64,000 nucleotides of DNA from Orobanche coerulescens (taxonomy: Eukaryota; Streptophyta; Magnoliopsida; Lamiales; Orobanchaceae): positions 178,860,501 through 178,924,500 of the forward strand of contig CM065809.1 of assembly GCA_033398695.1 (NCBI GenBank). The letters run 5' to 3'. The notes under the pieces are model-generated. The model searched no databases, was not told the DNA's origin, and saw only the letters and a program-made list of their open reading frames with translations. Numbering within the stretch: the first letter of the stretch is position 1; each line of letters starts with the position of its first letter. Below, piece after piece: positions 22,741-34,507 of the stretch. The position numbers and the translations under genes were made by a program.

Positions 22741-22822
22741 GTTCGTTGAGGAACTTCCAAGAATGTCACCCATCTCATCACTACTCTAGACCAGGCATGC
22801 TTAATTTCAGAGTTTCTATAAG
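22741..22822 (-). pseudogene. 5S-rRNA-derived segment (Cassandra- or SINE3-like)
   Basis: The minus strand matches the second half of plant 5S rRNA in order: ACTCTGAAATTAAGCATGCC, AGAGTAGTGATGAGATGGG, TGACATTCTTGGAAGTTCC. Compared with the 5S consensus it is diverged throughout, including in the box C equivalent. It is not a functional 5S gene. Cassandra TRIM LTRs and SINE3 elements carry 5S-derived promoters, so this is probably a remnant of such an element. TGTTGG (22850) and CCAACA (to 22976) just beyond could be short LTR-like ends, but that is uncertain. Confidence 0.65.
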
Positions 22823-23560
22823 ATGACTATTAGAAAAGAAGATGCATCTTGTTGGAATAAATAGTCCAAATTAATTTATTTAACCACTTCATAATACAAT
22901 ATCATAGGTTGAACCGCAAGCCGCATCTCGCATACTTTTAAGCCTATGAAGGCAGGATGCTGATCGAAGTCCAACAACGGAGAGACCATAAGAATTTGAC
23001 ACATGGAAGATCTGTGAGAGATGCTACACAGAATAACCATAAAATATGTTATATAGAAAAAGTATGAGAATATACTAGATGGGAGACTCATTAAAATATG
23101 ATATACGTGAGAGTCATAAGAAGATGCAATATGGAAAAACTATAATAAAATATTAGATGCGAGAACCATAAGAAAATGCTAGAAGAAAAAAATAATAAAA
23201 GATAAAATACGGGAGAACCATAACAAAATGCTACATAGGAGAATTATAAGAAGATGCTACATGAGAGAACTATACGAAGATGCTACGCAAGAGATCCGCA
23301 CGAAGAAGCTACACGGGAGAACTATAAGAAAAATCTAAATGGAAGAAGTACAAGAAGAAGCTAAACGGGAGAACCATAAGAGGATGTTATATGAGAAAAT
23401 CATGAGAAAAATAATAAATGGGAGAATAATAAGAAGATACTACATGGAAGAATCATATCAAGATGCTAAACGAGAGAAATATAAGTATGGGCTACGTAGG
23501 AGGTTCGAAAGAATATACTATACGGGATAACCATAAGATGCTAAATAGGAGAATAAAATA

Positions 23561-23715
23561 TAAATATCATCTTCATACAATAATAGCAACACCTTTTACT
23601 ATAGATAATTTATAAAATAAGTTATATTCGATTTTAATAAAATAATAATGTCACTTAACTTGAATTGACCATTATATAATTTATAATCACTTATAACTCT
23701 AGATAATGATAAAAT
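23561..23715. other. Left flank and TSD of right copia-type element
   Basis: AT-rich. The last five bases, AAAAT (23711-23715), are repeated at 34734-34738. Confidence 0.7.
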
Positions 23716-23941
23716 TGTTCCGGGAATTATTATTCCCGTGATGTGTCTTACCTAATACTGATTGTAGATACATAGATGGAAGGTTCTAGATCCTTCTAGA
23801 GGTAGTAGGATCCTATTAGATGTCTTACCTTATCTAGGAATCCTATGTATGGAAGGACTCTCATTATAATGCCTATATAAAGGCCCCTCTATCAGTGTTA
23901 TGAATGAATTGATTTGCTGTCTTTTACTTTCTCCTCAAACA
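23716..23941 (+). repeat. 5' LTR, right copia-type element
   Basis: Starts TGTTCCGGGAATTATTATTC and ends CTCCTCAAACA. TATA-like CCTATATAAAGG lies at 23872-23883, placing transcription start near 23905-23915. Confidence 0.93.
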
Positions 23942-23954
23942 CGTTATCAGCACG
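23941..23954 (+). other. Primer binding site region, right copia-type element
   Basis: ACGTTATCAGCACG directly after the LTR, as in the left copy. Confidence 0.6.
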
Positions 23955-24420
23955 TAGCTCGAACGAAAAAAAAAATAAAAAAAAATCGGCCAAGTCGGCC
24001 GCAGACGCCTTGCCGAGCACCGCCGCTCGCCGGACCACCGCCGCCGCCGTCTGCTGCAGCCACCACCGGGCCCACCACTGCCGCCCGGCCGCCGCCAGAG
24101 CGCCGCGAATCCACGACGCCGCCGCCCGAATCGCCCAGAGCCATCGGACCGCCGCCTCGCCGTCGGGCCGTCGCCGCCAATCTGCCAGCGCCCAGACTGC
24201 CGATTGCAGCTATCCGCCGCCTCGCCGGACCGCCGTCGCCGCCGCGCCGGCCCGAGCTCGATCCAGTCGGTTGTGGGACCCAGTTGCCAGCCGATCCGCT
24301 TCGATCCGTTTTCATCCAAGCCAATCACCTAAAGGCCGCGACCCGATCGAAGCATCGCCGGATCGTTGAAACGGTTTTATGCACGTGATATTTAATGCTT
24401 GAAAACCTAGTGCAATCGAG
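23955..24420 (+). other. GC-rich 5' leader of right copia-type element
   Basis: Very GC-rich, with CCGCCGCC-type runs. All frames stay open for 120-160 codons on both strands, encoding proline-, alanine- and arginine-rich strings, which is expected from composition alone. It is not similar to the leader of the left copy. Confidence 0.55.
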
Positions 24421-27400
24421 ACAAAACCTATCAAAATCGAAAAAAAAAAAAAAAGCCGAGAGACGAGAATTTCCGCGCGTGAATTTTCTGCACAGCGCAG
24501 TCGTACGAAAATCATGTTTCCCGTTTCGTTAACCGTCGGATCGGTGTGAAATTTTGGCAGCAACTTCCCAACACAAATATCTGTATATTCAACGGTGGAG
24601 ATCGGATTCTGTGTAATATTGGTTACTGAATCTACTGCCGAACAGAAGTAGATTTTTACGAAGAAATTTGGAGATCCGACCTCATCCAATACCGAGCTGC
24701 TGCATCGCCGCGCTCGAGTCCTTTTTCGGCCGAATTATTGAGCCCAGTAGCCCTATCCGGGCGTTTCTCAACTCTCCATTTTTTTTCTACTCAATGATTC
24801 ATTTGTTCATTAATTTGTACACTTATGAATCTTACATGTTTATGTTTTACGTGTATATAGGAAAATACGTCGCTCATGATGATGTGCACGCTATGGAGAA
24901 AAAGCCATATTTATCCCGTTCAAGGATCAAAGTAAATATAGAACGGAGTACCCACGGAAATATATTACTCATATGGAGAGAATCTCCCGTTCAAGGATCA
25001 AAGCATATATGAAACCAAGTACCCGTAAGACTTTATTAAAGTTCTCGTTTTTCAATTCCTCTCTTTTGGGAATTTTTTTTTTTTTTGGGGGAATTGGGTA
25101 TTTGGGTTCTTTATCTCCCACGCTACTTTGCGGTGGATGAGACAATGAGAGGTGGTATCACTCTCGGATGTCGAAGTAAACTGTGTGACGGTCCTGGGGG
25201 AGTCACGGATAATTGTTGAAAGTCGATAGTTGTGGTTGTTGCATACACCACGTTTTGGGTGCGATTTGATATCGCCGTTTTGTCGATTTTAAACCAACAA
25301 TTAAATAAAACGAACATTGTCGGTAACGGTAATGTTATGACTCGTTCATGATTAGTAACGGATTTGTGACATACAAATGGGACAAACATCGATTGCGACG
25401 GATATGTCATGGTTAAAATCGATTTGTGACGAAATTGTCACGTTGAATTGAGCGACCACCACGTTTGTCTTGACCAAATACCATACTTGGAAAACTCCAT
25501 CTTTCAACTTATTAAAAATAAAATATTGCATGTGGGTGTAGACATGTATCGTCTCCTTGCAATATGATATATGGAAGAATGTACGAGTAATTCTCATGAA
25601 TTTTAATATGTAAGGCAATGGCATATTGCGGTAAATACATGAATTCGTTGACCTCGATTATAGTTCGTATGACTATAGGTCCGAATACTTTTCCGAGTAT
25701 TTGTAAAGGCATGTGCCTTATACATTTGACTATGTTTAGTCGATCTTATTGGATGGTCAAGACGAGTTGGTTATGGTATATTCATTATGTCTCATGGTTC
25801 AAAATGCTTAATATTGATGCACCGCGTTGCATCCATATAACATGGCTATTATGACGTATACTTGCAAATTGAGAATTAAAATACTTGGTTGATTTGATGA
25901 ACTTTGGTGGATTTTGTCTACACTTTTGATCATGACTAGGCGCATCCTCCTTGGTATTTGTTTATGCTTTGAAAGTTCAAACGGAATCAGTGGTTTTTAA
26001 ACAGCCTTAGCTGTACCGACATTCCTACTTTCTCTGCAAGTCTACCAAGTTGGAGTTACCGAAAGGATCATTAGTCGAGATAAGAAATCGAACACCCTGC
26101 TGCGTTTAAACGCACATATGGCTGCCATTGCCATGTTTTTGCATCAACACTTATGCCATTGGATATGGTCTCAACCTTGTTTTCTCACTAAACTTGGGAA
26201 AAACTAAACAGCCAATTAAAACATGCACTGCGATCTGAGTTTAATGATCCGTGTGGTGCACAATACATGGATAGAAAGATACGGAAGTCTAGTTTCCAGA
26301 ACATCTGACCGTTCGTCCATAGCCTTCCTAACAAGGGAGTTATCGCTGTTTTAGTGAACAAAGGTCAAGCTGCGCGGAATTTTTTTTTTCCAGCGATTGT
26401 GCTAACTTTTGTCCCAACCAACTTGGTTCCCATCTTAAATTTGCAAGTGGTCTTATGACACATATTTTTAAACCTCTTTTTGGCCGAATTTGCCATAGAT
26501 GATGCATTTTTTGGTATGCGTTATACGCTAAACTATCATCTTTCAAATGTTGAAAAACAATTTCCTTGGGGAAGCCCAAAATACGCACCCTTATAAGAAG
26601 GTCGAGCGTGTGCATGGTAGTGTTACACCATGCTTGTGTCGTAATTTTGCCCCTTAGGCATATAACCTTGCCATGTTATGCACTCAATATGATAGATCAT
26701 TTTGATCATATCAAACATAAAATCTCTATGTTGTTAGAGTATTCGCTATGCTCATGATTATAAAATTTTGCAAGCGAAATTGAGTGCGTATTAAGCTATT
26801 TTCAAGGAACATGATATTTTTGGATTTCGGTTTATAAATCCATTGTGACTATGATGAGTAGGTCATCACAATCAATGAGCGGTATGATGCTCAAGGTGTT
26901 GAATGCCGAATGGCGTTTTCTAGTCACATATGTTCCGTAACAATTGAACCATGTTATGACTCGATGATATATATACCAAAGTGTATCACTCATAGCATCT
27001 CATTGTGATTTGTGAGAAATAAAATCTTATGCATCACTTGTATTGGATATGTGAAAAGGAAGAATATTCATGAGTCAATATGGTCCGGCTTGCATCGGTT
27101 TTTGTAACCAGAAGATGTATTGGGACATTGACACATTTAGGCTTTAATAGTCCGGAGTTTGGACAGTTTGATGATCCATATACCACGGTATTGTCATGGA
27201 CATCATTGAACAAAGAAACTAGTTGGATCAAAGACACCAAAGTACATTGGTGGAGTCGTGAGCAGGGCTCATGACCGATGATGATATTTATGTCATCCGC
27301 GTCTTGCTTTCACTACGCCACAAATGGCCTTTAGCAACGTTTATTTCGATGTTACAAGCAAAAGTGTTAGCATAGATGCCTTGAAATTGATCTACGCTAA

Positions 27401-27499
27401 CACTTTTTTCTAGCGTTACAGTTGATAGTAACAGGTGTTGCCATAGTATCTATGGTAACACCAAATTATTGCTACCGTTGATCTTTAAAAAAGTGTTAC

Positions 27500-29990
27500 C
27501 ATGAAAGAAAAAAAAATAGGAGGCTTGCACTTAAATCCGTCGTCCGCTTGCTGCCTCTTTCACCAGTTCTTTCATTTTCTAGGGTTACTTTTTCGTCGTC
27601 ATCCTGCCTTCATGTCTGCTTCCTTCCATTTCACCTCCTTGCCTGGCGTTCTCCCGTGGCTCGGCTTCTCTCATCGTCCCACCTTATACTATCTTTGTTG
27701 TCTTGCTTATTTTAGGAATCCGATTTAGGATTTTTTTACAATTAAAATTCCTGCGGTCGGTGATGAGGTGGTTTTCCCCAACCACGGGCGATTAACGCCT
27801 CATGCTTTTCCGTCCTACCTTCTTACCCAAAAGAGCCTCGCCCTCCATCCCTCATCTCAAATTCATGTCGCTTCTTCATCTCATGCTGCTGGTCAAAGGT
27901 ATCCTTCCTCACTTTCATCTTGTGAGAGATATTGTTTATTCCTGGGTGCTAGTGAGTTCGATGGATCCTTCCATTATATGATATGTTTTATTTTTCATCA
28001 TTCATTTTTGTTATCTTATGCAATGCATCTTGATACAAATCTGAGAACATCGCTTGTTTGTGGTTTTGCTACCCCTAATATATTTTTCTCAACCAATCAA
28101 ATGTAAGTTATGCCCTTTTACGGTAGCTGTTTCTATATTTTACAGGACGAAGGGAAAGCACCTTATCTTTATGTGGAATTAGATTTCAAAGAGGTAGCAA
28201 TGATTTGTTCTCATAATTGTCTATCTTCTTTCTCTCCCCATGACTTTCTTTCTTATCTGGACTTCATTAAGTTTGACCATGATGCTTCTGTCTATACCAA
28301 CTGCCATTACTTAAAATAGTGATAGAGCCTATTAATTTTGACTTCTGAGTTATATTTTTATTTGGAAACTCTTCTCATATCATGGTGCTCATCTATTAGG
28401 TGACTAGAAAGAAAGCTGCTCTTATTGAAAATTCAGTTGAGTTGAGGAGCAGGGTCGGTGAGGCCACATCAATCTCACATGGTACGAGTATTTTGGTTAC
28501 TGATGCGAAGATCCTGACCTTGAAAACCTTCATATTCTTGACAACTTATTACTTCCATAATCTCTCTCTTGTGCCATGAGAAATTATGATTACTTTTCAA
28601 ATGGATGTAAGAACACTAAACTACAGTTTTATAGAAATATCATCAAATAAATGACTAGATTTTTTTTTCGAGTTGTGACACATCACATCTACTGCAGATA
28701 TGATATTCATTGCTCTTCTTTTGTTGTGTGAGGGACATCTACATTGGTTGCACAAAATTTCAACGTTCTTATGTGATAAAAGATTCAGAGCCTGTGATCT
28801 ATTCTGGTGTTGCCACTAAGATCAGATGTTAAGTTTATTTTGGCTATAGGGATACTGCATGCAAACACATAGTTGGATTGCTTTGCACCTGCAGTTTATT
28901 TTGCATTTCTAGGTTTTATTTATTCATTAGCATTATAAGAAGATTATTATGTCTTTGCATTATTTCAACCCTTTCCGATACATGCACATAAAACTTTAGT
29001 GTCATTCAAAAAAATAAGCATGTGCATCTGTCGGTATTTTAGATTTTCTCGTTTTGCAATTGTCGCCTTGTCAAGTTTATGAGCAAAGCTTTTGAAGTTT
29101 CTGATCTCCTTACTTTTGAAAAATTCAGATATAGTATATGGTTAAAATTGTAGGAAGAATGCATGTAATGCTTCGAGTTGTTTCATGTTATCAACTCCGA
29201 TCGACTAAAGTAGGACTTGATTTTCTCTTAGCCAGTGTCACTAAGGCTCAGCTAAAGGAGCCTCTTTGAATGAAAACTCATATATGTAAACTATTAGGAC
29301 ATCGGATTTATAATTTATTTTATTTAGTTATATGTATGTGCTGCCTATTGCCCTTTCGTTGAGTTTATCACTAAATATGACACTTGTGTTTGTGCCTTTT
29401 TATTTAATGCGTAACCGGCTAGGGTATGTTCATATTATTTATAATATTATTTAAAATGATAGGACATTCTGTTAATAAATGACGATTCCGCTTTTGTTTC
29501 TCATCATTTTCCTTGATGACCTTTTACGTAGTTATGTAATAATCGAGATGCCGTATTTTCCTTCTTTTTCCCCAGTAATGGACTGTTCGTTTAAATTACA
29601 CAATTTTAGTTAGTTGTATGGTTCATAGTCCCCGATCTATAGATCTCATTACATTTTTAAGATATATAGTCCCTGGCTATAGATCCTCGTCTTTTTGATG
29701 TTAGGCATCTATTTCAAGGTGGCAAAGAACCCCCAAAGGTAATATCATCCACAATGTTAATCCAAGTTATCTTCTGCTTTATCTGTTATAGCAGAAAACT
29801 AAATGTGTTTTTATTTTGTGTGAACTTACCAATTTCGGGTAATTGATGTGCTTAGAGAAACAAAACATAACAGACATCGTGATGGGTAATCTCTCTAATC
29901 CAGATTTGTATTCAAAATAGGTAATTGCGTGTTGGTACGTGGTACACTCAACATTAGGATTTTGTGGACTATGAAGTTCTTTTAGTTGCA
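27500..29990 (+). other. CACTA interior, exon-like pieces of unknown origin
   Basis: 27540-27900 looks like a 5' UTR or first exon, CT-rich and then moderately GC-rich. At 28146-28193 a segment after TTTTACAG and before GTAGCA reads DEGKAPYLYVELDFKE. At 28399-28480 an open segment reads VTRKKAALIENSVELRSRVG. Neither could be named; both could be captured exons or parts of the CACTA gene. 28620-29990 is AT-rich with nothing recognised. Confidence 0.35.
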
Positions 29991-30050
29991 ATGAGTTGAC
30001 ACTTCTTTGTTCCGGTTATTGGTTAAGTGTTAACAAGTTCACGATGTCAG

Positions 30051-30965
30051 GTATGAAGATGGTGATGCCACTTTGAGGAAAACTTGTTCACCAGCATTTT
30101 ATTTGGTCAAGTGCTCCTCTCGATGTTCTTGATCTTGTTACATCTTTAGCCTTCGAGGAAGACACTTGTCTTCCAATCAAGAATCATAAATTAACTACTG
30201 AGGAGGTAATACCCTATATATTTTTTTCTTTTCCATTTTCGGTATTTAGAATGATTTCATCTGTTATTTCCTTTAATCCACATTTGAAAGTTTTTAACTT
30301 CTTATTTTATCAGGTTAAAGAAGTCTGTGAAGACTTGCGTGTTTTAGGGAAACAAGACTTTAAGCATTTGCTGAAGTAAGGAGCGCCTTGCATTAAACCT
30401 AATCTTATTTTCTCTCTAGAGTTTATTGTTACTTAATTTTGTTTTATTGGCATATTTAGGTGGCGTATCCATATGAGAAAAGCATTATCTCCAGAAAAGG
30501 AAATTCCTATACCTGAAGATGTAGAACCCGAGAGCAAAGCTGATGAGGATGAAGACGAAGATGATGATGGACTTAAAGAAATGGAAGAACTGACAAATGC
30601 TATGCAGCGGAAGAGAAAACAGGCAAAGAAGACTATTGCAAAACGAAAAGAAAAGGTTTGTTCTTTATTTTATATTTGGTTTAATAATTATGCTGTATTA
30701 CATGGCGTTTTTTGTGTTTTTATCTTACACTTGCTTTGGACTGGACTTGCAGGATAAAAAAAGGAAAGCAATCAGGATGGCGAGATGTAATGGTGGATGG
30801 TGGATATAGTTTTGTCGAGTTTTTTTCCATCTCGTCTTTGAAGGTAATATTCATATCTTCTCATATTGTTTTTCACATTTTAATTAAGTTTCATATTTTT
30901 ATTAAACCCAATTTCATCACCTTTCGGGAAAGAAAGACTTGGCGATGTTGATAACATCAAGATGA
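30051..30965 (+). pseudogene. SPB1/FtsJ-type rRNA methyltransferase, captured exons with introns
   Basis: Several exons in order match the region after the methyltransferase domain of plant SPB1 (an FtsJ-family 2'-O-methyltransferase for 27S pre-rRNA). Exon 1 (30051-30205) reads YEDGDATLRKTC and, after a shift, FIWSSAPLDVL and LTTEE. Exon 2 (30314-30375) plus the start of exon 3 read VKEVCEDLRVLGKQDFKHLL then KWR. Exon 3 (30460-30655) reads ALSPEKEIPIPEDVE, an acidic run and MEELTNAMQRKRKQAKK. Exon 4 (30753-30843) starts DKKRKAIRM and, after a shift, gives FFSISSLK. A fifth piece (about 30926) starts GKKDLA, and its acceptor reads CG rather than AG. GT and AG borders are kept for the first introns. 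Frameshifts and the missing catalytic domain mean it is dead. Confidence 0.85.
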
Positions 30966-31260
30966 TGGTCCAAAACTTTGTTTTTATTAACTTCGACCCT
31001 ATCGATACAAGAACTTTTACCCATTCATATTGCGGTAAGTTTTGAGTACTATGTATTCTTCGGTATACTAAGCGGTTTATTCCACCTTATGTAAATGCTC
31101 AGAGTCGATGCTACCTTATGCGAAAGGTTTAACATTGATTTTGCAGTTTATCTTACCCTATACTCTATCATCTCTTCCTTGTGAAATTCAACTATCTCCT
31201 TCTTAACATAATGTGACATATCCTCATTCTTCTTACCAGTGAGTGTATATATATAGTCAA

Positions 31261-31515
31261 GAAGAGTATATTACAGAGCAACCAAAATCGAAGTCTTCAG
31301 CATCACCATCCGTTCAAGTTCCTGATCAGTATGTGGCGGACCTAACTGCTAAGATCAGGGCTCAACTTCAATAAGAGATGGATGAAAAACTTGACCAAAA
31401 ATTTCGATAAATGATGAAAATGTTGGCCGAGAAGAATTCAGATTTGAACTTAAAGATTGATGACTATCAAAAATCAGTCGAGGAGTCATATGGCGGTGAC
31501 AATGTCACTCCTTGA
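31261..31515 (+). pseudogene. C-terminal remnant of a CACTA-encoded protein, two in-frame stops
   Basis: One frame reads EEYITEQPKSKSSASPSVQV, then VPDQYVADLTAKIRAQLQ, stop, EMDEKLDQKFR, stop, MMKMLAEKNSDLNLKIDD and ends GGDNVTP before TGA. The charged heptad-like pattern fits the coiled-coil tail of plant CACTA-associated transposase proteins. Its place, about 745 bp from the right end, fits the last exon of such a gene. Two TAA codons make it non-functional. The family call is inferred from position and composition. Confidence 0.5.
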
Positions 31516-34323
31516 CTGATCTCATCATTTTATATTATGCTAGCTAAGTGACTCAAGTAGTTTTGTTATATTTGTGGATTGCGATTGTAACTTGTTCTTA
31601 GCTATTATGGATTGAATATTAGCAGTCATGTATTTTGGATGTTGTTATGGTTGACATTGTTTTAATGGTATTGACTATTTTACGGTAATAGTTATTTTCC
31701 AATATAAAATTTTGCTTTTTAGCATGAAAAATGTTGGTAAAAACCTGCAAAAATGTAGCCATAGACTATAATTTATAATTCTTTATATTGGCAAAATATA
31801 AAAATTGTGTTGGCAAAGATTAAAAGTGTGTTGGCAAAAGTTAGAACTGGTCATATATAAGTGTAGCCATAGTGTTAAAGGCATTGGTAAAGATGTCAAA
31901 GTGTTTCACAATTTAATGTTACATTAGACCTCATGAGTGTTGGCATAGGTCTACGGCTACACAAATCTTTGTGTCACTAAATATATAAAAGTGTGGCCTT
32001 AAGTCTACAGCAACACAAAATCTAGTGTAGCCACAGATAATAAAAGTGTTGGCATAGGGGTCTATTGCTACACTTTTTTAACATGTTACCAAAAAAAAGA
32101 AAAGTGTTACCTTAGACCCCTATGGTTGCGGCCGTTTTTGTAACACTTTCGAATTTGGTCAAAGTGTAGCCATAGCTTGTTTTTCTACCTTCAGCAACAC
32201 TTTTTGGACTTTTGAACACAGTTTTTCAGGTGTTGCTGAAACCCATATATGGTGTAGTGTTTCATAAGCATGTGTGACGCCAAAGACCCCCCCCGATGAT
32301 CCTTCTTAGCCATGTTCATTTATTTAAGCCTATTCTTTGGCACGATTAGGAGACGACACCCTCCTATGCTAAAGAGAATAATGTAGCGACTCACATAAGC
32401 ATGGTGCTGAGTCCTCCATTTTCACCGAGTCCTTATATATACATGATCATAAGTATTAGCCTGGGTGGCTTATGATGCTATGATGGTGTTCACAAATGGT
32501 CGTACTCAAGTAATAACATTTATATGTTATGTGGTTCCTTTGACAATGATTGATAAGTTGATGAAACCTGAGTTATGGTTGTCCAACTTGCGGACCAGTC
32601 ATTGTAAAGGTCGGTTCACCCACTTTTTAGACCAAGTCTTAAAGTGAAATTTTAACGAGTACTTCCTAACATCCAAGGCTACCTTCTCACAAATTTTGGT
32701 GCCATTTGGAGACTTGGAAGGAGGTGAACCACTTAAATGAAGTTTTCACATACCACCAGCCGTCCTATCAACTAGTTCGATGTCATTTCGACCGATTTTT
32801 GACCACAAGGTTGATGGTTTTGGAATCCTAAACACCCGTTTATACATGCTCACGAAATTTTGAGGTGTTTGGGGCTGGTGAAGGGAGTGAACTCTTCAAG
32901 AAAGCATTAGAGGTTCGATAAAACCAACGGCCTATCATCGGTTCAATCGTTTCTTTATGTTCGATCCCGGTGGTGCATGGTGGCGGTTTTGTTGGATTCT
33001 CAAGACCAGTAGCTATGGTTATGTAGCATAGGTCAACATGTCATATTCACCTATACCTATCATCATTCAAATGCTTAGTTACGAGTGTAACAGTATGCAT
33101 TTTGTTAACTGGATTGTGTTAACACTGAAAACCTTTATCGTCCACATGTTCATGTGCCAAAGTGCGTCACCACAACGCATTATGACGGGTTATAAATGAT
33201 GAATATGACATGCGCTTTCACTCATAGTCCGCTTAAAATGTACCTTGGCATACTAAGTATATACTTGATTTGGAAGAGATATGAAGCTTTTGCATGTAAA
33301 ACTAAGTGTTTATAGTGATGTACTCTTATGAGACTAAGAGATTCCGCTAAATCCAAAGTTAAGAATGAAAGGATCTTGGGACACTTGATGATGCGTATTC
33401 ATCAATCGGTTTAAGGCAATCTAAGGGACGGTTTCCCTAAGAGACGATAAAGTAATGCCTATATGATTCCCAATGATTAGTCGAAGTCATCATAAGACTT
33501 GGCTCACTTAAGTGATGATGCAGTCTTAAGAGAAAAGTACGGTATTATGTACTCATGTTTGACTCGATGTACTCATTCGTAATAATCCGGTAAAGCCACT
33601 GTGATGATGGCCTAGGATGCGCTCACACAATGTCTGTGATTGACAAGAAGCTTGAAGCTCGCTCTATCTCGATAAAAAGGACACTTGAAAACTGATACCC
33701 AAATCTGCCCAGAATGTGTTGGTCTATCTCCCATATGACCTACAGGGCAGCTCACTTAATGGAAAATGGTGAAATTGGTGCCATTGGAAAGGTTTGTGTC
33801 TACTTTCCAAGGAAACCAACCATTTAATCACATCCATCATCTTGAGTGACATATGACTATTGTTGCAAAGTAGGACGGGATATGTCCGGTAATTTGCTGA
33901 GTCAACTTCGATAGAGCTTTGTGATCTGCTCAGGTCGATCTAGGTTACGTACTGTATGTGAATGAAAAGCTATGGGTGTCTAGTTTTCATACGTTCTTAC
34001 AGTTTCGTTGATACCTATTGAATCGAAGAAGTTATGACTGATTTGGTGCATAGAGGTCAAGACTTTAGAAAACATGATAAGTCTTTAACGACTCTGCACT
34101 TTGGATGTGTCGCGCTCTTTTTGTCCTTAGACCAAGGTTTGTTTTTTCCCATTGGGTTTTCACTTGGTAAGATTTTTAACGAGGCGACCTATGAGAACAT
34201 CCATACAAATGATGCGTTGTACTTCTGTTCAACTTAAACCAAGATGTATTTTTCCCACTGGGTTTTTCCTTGGTATAGTTGTGAGGGCAACTTGGCATCC
34301 GACTCCTATGATTTGAGGTACTC

Positions 34324-34507
34324 ATCAGGGGGAGTCGTTATGTATACATCAGGGGGAGTATACATGACATGTTATGTTGGTGCGTTGCAATCTTTTCCTC
34401 ATCAAGCCTTTGTTTTTCCCATGGGGTTTTGCTTTGGCTTGGAATAGGTTTTTACGAAGGCAACATCTTTTGCACCATTGTTGTATTAGTGCTCGACACA
34501 GGGGGAG
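34324..34507 (+). other. Polypurine tract and two upstream look-alikes
   Basis: The functional tract is AGGGGGAG at 34500-34507, directly before the 3' LTR. ATCAGGGGGAGT also occurs at 34324-34335 and 34348-34359. Confidence 0.75.

Larger units (their letters stand above)
16385..23560 (+). repeat. Degenerate ~26-bp minisatellite, interrupted by insertions
   Basis: The unit is roughly GATGCTACATGGGAGAACCATAAGA with many variants. It is regular at 23260-23360, where the spacing is 25-27 bp, and is recognisable at 16385-16520, 20957-21340, 21650-21915, 22448-22660 and 22975-23560. The CACTA element at 16522-20956 and the hAT-like element at 21916-22439 interrupt it, so the array is older than both. 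Non-matching gaps lie at 21340-21650 and 22660-22975. Small open frames such as 23339-23530 (+) are by-products of the repeat. Confidence 0.8.
27311..32259 (+). mobile_element. CACTA transposon carrying SPB1/FtsJ gene exons, TSD TTT
   Basis: Left end CACTACGCCACAAATGGCC; right end CCATATATGGTGTAGTG, an imperfect inverse. TTT flanks both sides (27308-27310, 32260-32262). The homologous place in the left LTR copy is uninterrupted, which confirms the insertion. Subterminal words such as GTGTTACC and GTGTTGGCA recur in about 200 bp at the left end and 450 bp at the right end. The interior holds a CACTA-type C-terminal coding remnant and captured host exons, so the element is probably non-autonomous. 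Length 4949 bp. Confidence 0.93.

Noticed and set aside
22741..22822. Functional 5S rRNA gene
   Set aside because: Only part of the 5S is present, with substitutions in promoter boxes and no T-run terminator placed correctly.
16385..23560. CRISPR-like regular repeat
   Set aside because: Units are contiguous and degenerate with no spacers, and the genome is plant.
23924..24388. Overlapping 125-162 codon frames on both strands
   Set aside because: All arise from the very GC-rich leader, where stop codons are rare. The proteins are proline/arginine/alanine-rich in every frame.
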